Shown here: positions 54,313-61,513 of the stretch, piece by piece
How the letters are laid out: each line of letters starts with the position of its first letter
Position numbering within the stretch: position 1 is the first letter of the stretch
NCBI GenBank assembly: GCA_963793415.1
Contig: CAWCAC010000002.1
Coordinates: forward strand, 3,038,001-3,102,000
Length of the DNA: 64,000 bases
Source: CAXMST01 sp963793415
GTDB lineage: Bacteria > Actinomycetota > Thermoleophilia > Solirubrobacterales > 70-9
Direction: 5' to 3'
The notes under the pieces: model-generated
The model's database searches: none
Seen by the model: the letters and a program-made list of their open reading frames with translations, nothing else
Told to the model about the DNA's origin: nothing
Program-made: the position numbers and the translations under genes

Positions 54313-55064
54313 CGTCGCGGCGGCTGCCCGCCGCGCTGCTCGCGCTTGCCGCGGGCGCGCTCGTCGCCCTACTGCTCGTGCCGGTCACAGCCGATGCCGC
54401 GAACCGCCGCATCTCGATCAGCAACTACCAGTGGTCCGACACCGAGCTCGAGCTCGATCTCGGCGAGCACGTCAACTGGTACTGGATCGGGCCCGACACG
54501 ATGCACTCGATCACGGGGACCAGCAACAACGCGCTCGACGTCGACTCCGACCCGGACACGAACTTCCCCGACCATCAGGTCGGCGACCAGTTCGAGGTCG
54601 AGTTCGACAAGCCCGGCGTCTTCGAGTTCCACTGCAAGCTGCACTCGACGGTCCGCGGCACGGTCACGGTCAGCAACACGCCCGGGAACCCGACCGCCGA
54701 GCCCGACCCCGTCCCCGAGCCCGCCGTCGACCTGACGCCGCCGAATGTCCAGGGGCTCGGCATCAACGCGATCTCGTTTGGCAAGAAGGGCACCGCGCTG
54801 CACTACAACCTCGATGAGCCCGCCCGCGTCAGCGCCGACTACTACGCCCTGCGGCCCGGCAAGAAGCCCAAGTACGCCGGCTACACCCAGTGGAAAGACG
54901 GCCATATCGGGGTCAACAGCGTCCGCTTCGGCGTCCGCCGCAAGCGCAGCTTCGAGGCAAAGCCGGGCAAGTACAAGGCCCGCCTGACGGCGACCGACAA
55001 GTTCAACAACACGACCCGCCCGTTCGAGTTCAAGTTCAAGATCTGGCCGCGCGCCAAGAGGTAG
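54309..55064 (+). CDS. Secreted cupredoxin-like protein with C-terminal domain
   Basis: 251 residues from ATG 54309, overlapping the oxidase stop. Signal peptide (LPAALLALAAGALVALLLVPVTADA). Cupredoxin domain (about 28-125) with MHSITG supplying the first His and FEFHCKLHSTVRGTVTV supplying Cys and second His; the residue aligned with the axial Met is Val, so the type 1 site would be altered, of higher potential, or not functional. A second domain (about 145-250: VQGLGINAISFGKKGTALHYNLDEPARVSADYY and KYKARLTATDKFNNTTRPFEFKFKI) looks like a beta-sandwich, Ig/FnIII-like. Co-translated with the oxidase. Confidence 0.85.
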   Translation: MTSRRLPAALLALAAGALVALLLVPVTADAANRRISISNYQWSDTELELDLGEHVNWYWIGPDTMHSITGTSNNALDVDSDPDTNFPDHQVGDQFEVEFDKPGVFEFHCKLHSTVRGTVTVSNTPGNPTAEPDPVPEPAVDLTPPNVQGLGINAISFGKKGTALHYNLDEPARVSADYYALRPGKKPKYAGYTQWKDGHIGVNSVRFGVRRKRSFEAKPGKYKARLTATDKFNNTTRPFEFKFKIWPRAKR

Positions 55065-55147
55065 CGGTTCGCTGCGGGCGCGCGCCCGAGCGTGGTCGCT
55101 GGTTCAGTCGAACAAGTAGTAAGCACGGTCAGGACGCTCGGCAGCCC

Positions 55148-55156
55148 TGGTAGCGT
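55148..55156 (+). promoter_or_regulatory. Extended -10 promoter of beta-helix gene C
   Basis: TGG-TAGCGT lies about 90 nt before the ATG of paralogue C. The last 50 nt of leader before the ATG (ending AAGAACTGGGGAAGC) are closely similar to that of paralogue B, so the duplication included leader sequence; the -10 regions themselves differ. Confidence 0.4.
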
Positions 55157-55245
55157 CGGCCGGCGAACCCTCCCAACAGCGCGGGTTTGTACTGGGGTGA
55201 CGCGCAACCGCTCGCGCGCCCGACACAACGAAGAACTGGGGAAGC

Positions 55246-56652
55246 ATGAAGAAGGTCCTTGTAAGCGTTCTCGCCCTGATCGCCATCGCGGCAGTTGGCG
55301 CCTCGATACCGGCAACCGCCGCAGCCGACAGCCCGGCAGCAGTCGCGGGAAAGGGCAAGAAGAAGAACAAGAAGACCTTCACCGTGTGTGAGCGCGGATG
55401 CAAGTACCCGACGATCTCGAAGGCCGTCAAGAAGGTCAAGAAGAAGAACTCGACGATCAAGGTCGAGCCCGGCACCTACAAGGAAGGCGTCGTCTTCTCC
55501 GGCCACAAGTACGACGGCCTGACGATCAAGGGCACCAGCGACAAGGCCTCGAAGGTCGTCCTCGACGGCAAGAACGCGAAGACGCCGGACGGCAGCCTCG
55601 CGCAGAACGGCGTCGAGGGCATCGACGTCAAGGGCGTCACGCTCCAGAACATGACGGCCAAGAACTACGCGACGAACGGCTTCTTCCTGTGGGACTCCGA
55701 CGCCGGATCCGGCGCAAAGATCGACTGCGCCGACTACCTGATGAAGAACCTGGTGGCGAAGGACAACCGCTCCTACGGCCTCTACGCGTTCGGCTGCGCA
55801 GGCGGCAAGATCACCAAGTCGATGGGCGAGGGCCACGGCGACTCGGCGTTCTACATCGGCGCCACGCCGATCCAGAGCGATCCGAAGCGGACGATCCTGA
55901 CGAAGCTCGACGGTCACCGCAACGTGCTCGGCTACTCCGGCACGAACTCGCACTACGTGACGATCGAGAACTCCGACTTCTACAACAACGGCATCGGGAT
56001 CGTGCCGAACACGCTGGACTCGGAACCATTCGAACCCGCGAGCGACGGGTTGATCCAGAACAACGACATCTTCTGGAACAACTTCAACTACTTCCTGCCG
56101 AATTCCGGCGTCGAGGGCATCGGCAACGGTGGTCTGGGTGAGATCAATGGTCAGCCGATCAACTACCCGACGGGTGTCGGTATCGCGCTGTTCGGAGCCA
56201 CCGGCTGGACGGTTCAGAACAACAACATCTTCGGCCACTTCAAGTGGGGCTCGGCGCTGTTCTCCGATCCCTTCAACGAAGATGACGACGCGATCAGCAC
56301 CGACAACCAGTTCGTGAACAACCTGAACGGTCGAGGCGGCGCGGACAAGAATGCCGTCGACTTCTTCAACGACGGCTCCGGCAGCGGCAACTGCTTCCAG
56401 AGCAACGTCAGCTCGACCTTCGATCCGAGCTCCGAGGAGCCGGATTCGTGGCTGTATCCGAGCTGCCCGGCGCCGACCGACTCGGGTACCGGGACCAGCA
56501 TCGGCTTGACGGACCAGCAGATCCTCGAGCTACTCGCGTACGCCTCGACAAACCCGGCCGAGGACCAGGAGTGCAGCTGGACCCAGCACCCGCACCCCAT
56601 GTTCGAGGACTACAAGCCGATTGACGTCACGCCAGGCCCGACATGCCCGTGA
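55246..56652 (+). CDS. Secreted parallel beta-helix protein, paralogue C
   Basis: 468 residues. The same layout as paralogue B: identical signal peptide and KGKKKNKKTFTVCERGCKY segment, KVEPGTYKEGVVFSGHKYDGL, repeated NNxIFxN-type rungs, and C-terminal ECSWTQHPHPMFEDYKP ending PGPTCP. The first 54 codons are identical in DNA to those of paralogue B. After that, differences include charge changes and a longer loop near residue 285 (EGIGNGGLGEINGQ). Followed 14 nt later by a cupredoxin gene almost identical in layout to copy 1. Confidence 0.87.
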   Translation: MKKVLVSVLALIAIAAVGASIPATAAADSPAAVAGKGKKKNKKTFTVCERGCKYPTISKAVKKVKKKNSTIKVEPGTYKEGVVFSGHKYDGLTIKGTSDKASKVVLDGKNAKTPDGSLAQNGVEGIDVKGVTLQNMTAKNYATNGFFLWDSDAGSGAKIDCADYLMKNLVAKDNRSYGLYAFGCAGGKITKSMGEGHGDSAFYIGATPIQSDPKRTILTKLDGHRNVLGYSGTNSHYVTIENSDFYNNGIGIVPNTLDSEPFEPASDGLIQNNDIFWNNFNYFLPNSGVEGIGNGGLGEINGQPINYPTGVGIALFGATGWTVQNNNIFGHFKWGSALFSDPFNEDDDAISTDNQFVNNLNGRGGADKNAVDFFNDGSGSGNCFQSNVSSTFDPSSEEPDSWLYPSCPAPTDSGTGTSIGLTDQQILELLAYASTNPAEDQECSWTQHPHPMFEDYKPIDVTPGPTCP

Positions 56653-56666
56653 CCAGGAGGAATCCG

Positions 56667-57062
56667 ATGAGGTCACGCAAGCTCACAGCCCTGCTCACCG
56701 CGACCGCGCTTACCGGCGCGGCCGCGGTGGCGCTTCCGGCAGCCGGCAGCGCCGGAGGCCCCGTCGCCGGCACTTCCGGCGGCTCCAAGACGATCAAGGT
56801 CGGCGACGACTACTTCGCCCCCACCGACGTCACGGTCAAGAAGGGCGACAAGGTCAAGTTCAAGTGGCTCGAGACGAACGGCAACCCGCATAACGCGACC
56901 CTGACCAAGGGCCCCAAGGGCGTCAAAAAGAAGGACTTCACCTCGGCCACCGGCTCGATCGGGATCAAGTTCACGCCCAAGTTCAAAAAGAAGGGCGCCT
57001 ACGACTTCGTCTGCACGCTCCACGCGAGCGTGATGCAGGCAACGGTCAAGGTCAAGGGCTGA
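56667..57062 (+). CDS. Secreted cupredoxin (type 1 copper), copy 2
   Basis: 131 residues from ATG 56667; AGGAGG at 56655-56660 decides the start over an in-frame ATG at 56643. Paralogue of the protein at 52818 with the same ligands: His in NGNPHNATL and Cys/His/Met in FVCTLHASVM. Differences are few (for example KSSTGS versus TSATGS, K/T changes). No complete oxidase follows; only a 24-nt remnant of the oxidase start does. Confidence 0.92.
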   Translation: MRSRKLTALLTATALTGAAAVALPAAGSAGGPVAGTSGGSKTIKVGDDYFAPTDVTVKKGDKVKFKWLETNGNPHNATLTKGPKGVKKKDFTSATGSIGIKFTPKFKKKGAYDFVCTLHASVMQATVKVKG

Positions 57063-57064
57063 GG

Positions 57065-57086
57065 CCGCGGCCGCGAACGGCCGCGG
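57065..57086 (+). terminator. Hairpin after cupredoxin copy 2
   Basis: CCGCGGCCG-CGAA-CGGCCGCGG: a perfect 9-bp stem with a four-base GNRA-like loop, starting 2 nt past the stop. It probably ends the copper cluster transcript. Confidence 0.6.
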
Positions 57087-57098
57087 GGTCGATCGCGG
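57075..57098 (+). pseudogene. Remnant of the multicopper-oxidase 5' end
   Basis: These 24 nt match 53229-53252 at 22 positions and still encode NGRGVDR, the residues just before the Tat motif of the oxidase. The similarity then stops. It marks where a duplicated copy of the beta-helix/cupredoxin/oxidase unit was truncated. The match is short, so chance is not fully excluded, but its position directly behind a duplicated cupredoxin gene supports descent. Confidence 0.6.
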
Positions 57099-57127
57099 AA
57101 GCGCAAGAAGTAGGCGCCGCCGTCCCT

Positions 57128-58384
57128 CTAGGACGCGTTGCTGCCGCTTTGTCTGAGCAGAGCGCCGGTTGTCTGCTCGAAGACTCGGCGCCAGGCGGGG
57201 GCCTGGTCACGCTCGCGCTCGACCTGGTCGAGTACGTGCTTGATCCGGCGGGCGGAGATCTCGATGCCGTGTCGCTCGGCGATCGTCCGGTAGCGGTCGT
57301 AGTCGCGAGCGAGGCGAAGGGTGACCGACTCGAAGCCGTGCTTGGCGATCTGCAGGCGCGCCGAGTAGTCCATGATCGAGGTGCCGAACATGACCTCGTC
57401 GTCGAACTCGGGCTCGATCAGGAGGATGTCGACGCCGGGGTAACGGATCTCCCACTCCTCGACCGCGCGGTGCAGGCGGTCGTGGGCGATCATCCGCATC
57501 GCCTGGTTGGCGATCGCGACGAAGCCCATGTCGGAGACGCGTCGGACGCGCGAGCCGAAGATCGTCGGCACTCGCTTGGTGAAGTCGTTGATAAAGGGGA
57601 CGATCGGGTTGACGACGACGATGAACTTGGCGCCCTTTTCGACGGCGATGTCGACGTTCGTGGTCGAGCGGATGCCACCGTCGATCAGCTCCCGGCCCTT
57701 GACCTCGACCGGCGAGTAGACCAGCGGCAGCGCCGTCGACGCGGCCACCGCGCGGGAGATCGGCACGTCGCGCCAGTCGCCCTCGCCGAGCACGAGCCGG
57801 TCGGTGGTGTCGAGGTCGGTCGCGGTCAGGTAGAGCTCGCGCTCGAGCATCCGGAAGTCGTCGGTGCGGTCGGGGTCGCTGAGCATCTCGGCGACGTAGT
57901 CCTCGATGCCGTCGCCCGTGTAGAGGCCGTTCGGCAGACTCGCGGCAAGTCCCTGGGCGACGTCGATCAGCGACGCGTCCCGGAGCGTCGACGCGATCTG
58001 GCGCGCCAGCCCCAGCAAACGCAGCGGCGCCAGCGCCGCGGAGCTGACGAAGCCCTTGTAGTTGGGTCGCAACAGCATGTCCTGGTCCATGTCCTGAAGC
58101 GGCGAGGGCAGGTTCTTGTTCAGGACCCGCATCATCTCCTCGGGCGTGACGCCGTTGGCGACGGCGGAGGCGACGAAGGAGCCGGCGCTGGTGCCGACGT
58201 AGACGTCGAACTCGTTGACCGTGCGATTGACGGCGAGGAGATCGAAAGCGCGGAGGGCGCCAATCTCGTAGACGGCACCCGTGAACCCTCCGCCCCCGAG
58301 AACGAGGGCAGTCTTCGACCGCTTCTTCCGCCGGCCCCCCGAGGCACGACGGGCAGCGGGATCGAGCTTGACGACCTCGCTCAT
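57128..58384 (-). CDS. Patatin-like phospholipase
   Basis: 418 residues. Shows the patatin catalytic set: oxyanion loop GGGGFTGAVYEIG, nucleophile GTSAGS (GxSxG) near residue 66, and the DGG of the Ser-Asp dyad (LIDGGIRS). An N-terminal basic region (RRKKRSK) but no signal peptide, so it is cytosolic or membrane-associated. It should hydrolyse lipid acyl esters; the exact lipid is unknown. TACTTT, part of the extended TGATACTTT, lies 9 nt before the ATG. Converges with the copper cluster. Confidence 0.9.
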   Translation of the reverse strand: MSEVVKLDPAARRASGGRRKKRSKTALVLGGGGFTGAVYEIGALRAFDLLAVNRTVNEFDVYVGTSAGSFVASAVANGVTPEEMMRVLNKNLPSPLQDMDQDMLLRPNYKGFVSSAALAPLRLLGLARQIASTLRDASLIDVAQGLAASLPNGLYTGDGIEDYVAEMLSDPDRTDDFRMLERELYLTATDLDTTDRLVLGEGDWRDVPISRAVAASTALPLVYSPVEVKGRELIDGGIRSTTNVDIAVEKGAKFIVVVNPIVPFINDFTKRVPTIFGSRVRRVSDMGFVAIANQAMRMIAHDRLHRAVEEWEIRYPGVDILLIEPEFDDEVMFGTSIMDYSARLQIAKHGFESVTLRLARDYDRYRTIAERHGIEISARRIKHVLDQVERERDQAPAWRRVFEQTTGALLRQSGSNAS

Positions 58385-58510
58385 CGCAAGGCCAAAGTAT
58401 CAGGCTTGCCAGCCAGCCAACCCGGGCAAAACGCCGTGTCATCTGGTAGTTGACCGCATTTCGTCGCCGGACTGGGAGTCGCGAGCATCGGGTCATCTAG
58501 CATCACGGCA

Positions 58511-59797
58511 GTGCGTACGCGCGTGGGACTGATCGCGGTCGTCGCCGCCCTGGGCTGCCTTCTGGTGCCCGCGACGGGCGCGGCTCAGAACCGCCTGCCG
58601 GGACCCGACCTGCCGGGCTCCTCCGCCCCATCGCTGCAACGTGCCTCGGCCCAGGCGAGCGGCGGCTACAGCCGCTCGAAGCTGGCTCGCAAGCTGAGCG
58701 CGCTCGCGCGCCGGGCGCCGGGGCCGAGCGGCTTCTACGTCTACGACATCGGCGCCGGCGGCAAGAGCGTGCTCTTCGACCACAACGAAGGCAAACGCCG
58801 CAGGCTGGCTTCTAACACGAAGCTCTTCACCACCGCCACCGCGCTGCAGCGACTCGGGGGCGGCAAGGCCCGGCTCGAGACGGTGGTACGCCGCAAGGGT
58901 CGCGAGCAACGAGGGACCCTGCGCGGCAACCTCTACCTCGTCGGCGGCGGCGATCCGTCGCTCGGGGCCGCCGGGGTCCGCGAGCTCGCCCGCGAGGTCG
59001 AGGACACCGGGATCCGCAAGGTCAAGGGCGACCTGATCGCCGACGACACGATCTTCGACCGGCTGCGCGGCGTCGCTGACTCCGGCTATGGGCCGAGCCC
59101 CTACATAGCGCCGCTCTCCGGCCTCGTCTTCGGCGGCTCGACCTATTCGGGGGATCCGGCCAAAGAAGCGGGCCGCGCCTTCGAGAAGAAGCTCCGCAAG
59201 CGCGGCGTCCGCATCAAGGGCAAGGTCCGGGTCGGCCAGACACCGAAGAAAATCGCGGCAACGGACCCGATCGCGGCCTACGAGTCGCCGACGATCGCGG
59301 CCCTGATCGAGGCGACGAACATCCCGTCGAACAACTTCTTCGCCGAGATGCTGCTGAAGGGGATCGCGGCCCAGGGCGGCAAGGGCACGACCAGGCGCGG
59401 TACCCGCGCGGTCGAGACCTTCGCCCGCCAGCATGGCTCGAGGGTCGACGCCAAGGACGGCTCCGGCCTGACCGCCAACAACCGCTCGAGCCCGCGCGAC
59501 GTGGTCCGGCTGCTGGTCGCGATGCGCAAGGAGAGCGACGCGAAGGCCTTCTACGGCTCGCTGCCACGGGCCGGAAAGCAGGGCACCCTCGACGGCCGCA
59601 TGGAGGGCACCAGCGCCGCCGGCCGCTGCCGCGGCAAGACCGGGACGATCACCGGCGTCTCTGCCCTGTCCGGCTACTGCAAGGCCGGCGACGACCTCGT
59701 CGCCTTCTCGCTGCTGATGAACGGCGTCTCCAACCTCGACGCCGCCCACGACGTCCAGGACGAGATGGTCGTCGCGATCAGCAAGTACCGGCCCTGA
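58511..59797 (+). CDS. dacB: D-alanyl-D-alanine carboxypeptidase/endopeptidase, PBP4 (S13) family
   Basis: 428 residues. Signal peptide (VGLIAVVAALGCLLVPATGAA). Penicillin-binding motifs are SNTK (SxxK, near residue 100), SNN (SxN, near 277) and KTG (GKTGTITG, near 378), in the spacing of S13 peptidases with their inserted domains between. It trims peptidoglycan cross-links. GTG start 58511, with TAGCAT exactly 7 nt upstream, again a leaderless arrangement. Monocistronic. Confidence 0.93.
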   Translation: MRTRVGLIAVVAALGCLLVPATGAAQNRLPGPDLPGSSAPSLQRASAQASGGYSRSKLARKLSALARRAPGPSGFYVYDIGAGGKSVLFDHNEGKRRRLASNTKLFTTATALQRLGGGKARLETVVRRKGREQRGTLRGNLYLVGGGDPSLGAAGVRELAREVEDTGIRKVKGDLIADDTIFDRLRGVADSGYGPSPYIAPLSGLVFGGSTYSGDPAKEAGRAFEKKLRKRGVRIKGKVRVGQTPKKIAATDPIAAYESPTIAALIEATNIPSNNFFAEMLLKGIAAQGGKGTTRRGTRAVETFARQHGSRVDAKDGSGLTANNRSSPRDVVRLLVAMRKESDAKAFYGSLPRAGKQGTLDGRMEGTSAAGRCRGKTGTITGVSALSGYCKAGDDLVAFSLLMNGVSNLDAAHDVQDEMVVAISKYRP

Positions 59798-59875
59798 CCC
59801 GAAGGCCTTCTCCGGCCAGGCGCCTGCGCTCGCTCTGCTCGGCGGTCAGCAGCAGCTCCGTGAGCGGGTAAGGAA

Positions 59876-59922
59876 CTCTGAGGCGATTTACTGCTCCATA
59901 CGGTATGCAGATCGCCTCAGAG
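59876..59922. terminator. Long inverted repeat between converging genes
   Basis: CTCTGAGGCGAT (59876-59887) and ATCGCCTCAGAG (59911-59922) pair perfectly over 12 bp, and the loop contains a nested CATAC-G-GTATG palindrome. It lies in the 153-nt gap between dacB and the carboxylase beta gene, both of which end here. Bidirectional termination is the simplest role; the nested palindrome is unusual for a terminator. Confidence 0.55.
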
Positions 59923-59950
59923 CGTCCGGACGGCGCGAACAGAGCTGCGA

Positions 59951-61513
59951 CTACATCCGAAAGACCCCGTAACCGACGTCGCGCAACCGCGCGGGGGCGC
60001 AGGCGGCGAGGGCCTTGGCCAAGACCTCGCGGGTGTCGCGCGGATCGATGACGCCGTCGTCCCAGAGCCGGGCCGTCGAGTAGATCGGGTTGCCCTGTTG
60101 CTCGAACTGCTCGCGCAGGCCCGCCTTGAACGCCTCTTCCTCCTCCGTCGGCCACTCCTCGCCGGTTGCGTCGGCGCGGTCGCGGCGGATCGTCGCCAGC
60201 ACCGTCGCGGCCTGCTCGCCGCCCATCACGCTGATCCGCGCGTTCGGCCACATGAACAGGAACCGCGGCGAGTAGGCGCGCCCGCACATGCCGTAGTTGC
60301 CGGCCCCGTAGGAGCCACCGATCACGACGGTCAGCTTCGGGACCCGGGCACAGGAGACGGCGGTGACGAGCTTGGCCCCGTCCTTGGCGATGCCGCCGGC
60401 CTCGTAGTCGCGGCCGACCATGAAGCCGCTGATGTTCTGGACGAAGACGAGCGGGATCTTGCGGCGGTCGCAGAGCTCGATGAAGTGGGCCGCCTTCAAC
60501 GACGACTCGCTGAAGAGAATCCCGTTGTTGGCGATGACCCCGACCCGGTGGCCGTCGATGTGGGCGAAGGCGCAGACCACCGTCGTCCCATACAGGGCCT
60601 TGAACTCGTCGAGCTCGGAGTCGTCGACTATCCGCCGCAGCACCTCGCGCACGTCGTAGGGCGTGCGCGGGTCGAGTGGGACGACGTCGAGCAGCCCGTC
60701 CGGGTCGAGGCGCGGTGGCCGCGGATCGCGGCGCTCCCACTCCGGGCCGGGCTGCGGGGGCAGCGTCGCCGCGATCGAGCGAACGATCGCGAGCGCGTGG
60801 TGATCGTCGTCGGCGAGGTGGTCGACGACGCCCGAGAGGCGCGCGTGGACCTCACCGCCGCCGAGCTCCTCGGCGGTCACGACCTCGCCGGTCGCCGCCT
60901 TCACCAGCGGCGGCCCGCCGAGGAAGATCGTGCCCTGCCCGCGGACGATCACCGTCTCGTCACTCATCGCCGGGACGTAGGCACCTCCCGCCGTGCAGGA
61001 ACCCATCACGGCGCTGATCTGCGGGATCCCGCGCTCCGACATCGTCGCCTGGTTGAAGAAGATCCGGCCGAAGTGCTCGCGGTCGGGGAAGACCTCGTCC
61101 TGCATCGGCAGGAAGGCGCCGCCGGAGTCGACGAGGTAGATGCACGGGAGCTCGTTGTCGAGGGCGACCTCCTGGGCACGGAGGTGCTTCTTGACCGTGA
61201 TCGGGTAGTAGGTGCCGCCCTTGACGGTCGCGTCGTTGGCGACGATCACGCAGCGGCGGCCCTCGACCACGCCGATCCCCGCATAGACGCCCGCGGCCGG
61301 CGCTTCGCCGCCGTACATCTCCTCGGCCGCAAGCGGCGCCAGCTCGAGGAAGGGAGCGCCGGGATCGCAGAGGACCTCGACCCGCTCGCGGGCGGGAAGC
61401 TTGCCGCGCGAGACGTGCCGCTCCATCGCCTTCGGCCCGCCACCGCCCCGGGCGCGCTCGAGGCGCTCCCCGAGGTCGGCGATCAGCTGCTCGTGTCCGC
61501 CGCGGTCGCTCAT
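59951..61513 (-). CDS. Methylcrotonyl-CoA carboxylase-type beta subunit (carboxyltransferase)
   Basis: 520 residues. NDATVKGGTYYPITVKKHLRAQEVAL and DSGGAFLPMQDEVFPD are hallmarks of MCC beta subunits, followed by GSCTAGGAYVPAMSDE, GGPPLVKAATGE and GGSYGAGNYGMCGRAY. It transfers the carboxyl group from biotin to the acyl-CoA, probably 3-methylcrotonyl-CoA in leucine or isoprenoid degradation. Start ATG 61511-61513 overlaps the alpha-subunit stop by 4 nt. It corresponds to mycobacterial AccD1. No other leucine-catabolic gene is adjacent inside the window. Confidence 0.93.
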   Translation of the reverse strand: MSDRGGHEQLIADLGERLERARGGGGPKAMERHVSRGKLPARERVEVLCDPGAPFLELAPLAAEEMYGGEAPAAGVYAGIGVVEGRRCVIVANDATVKGGTYYPITVKKHLRAQEVALDNELPCIYLVDSGGAFLPMQDEVFPDREHFGRIFFNQATMSERGIPQISAVMGSCTAGGAYVPAMSDETVIVRGQGTIFLGGPPLVKAATGEVVTAEELGGGEVHARLSGVVDHLADDDHHALAIVRSIAATLPPQPGPEWERRDPRPPRLDPDGLLDVVPLDPRTPYDVREVLRRIVDDSELDEFKALYGTTVVCAFAHIDGHRVGVIANNGILFSESSLKAAHFIELCDRRKIPLVFVQNISGFMVGRDYEAGGIAKDGAKLVTAVSCARVPKLTVVIGGSYGAGNYGMCGRAYSPRFLFMWPNARISVMGGEQAATVLATIRRDRADATGEEWPTEEEEAFKAGLREQFEQQGNPIYSTARLWDDGVIDPRDTREVLAKALAACAPARLRDVGYGVFRM

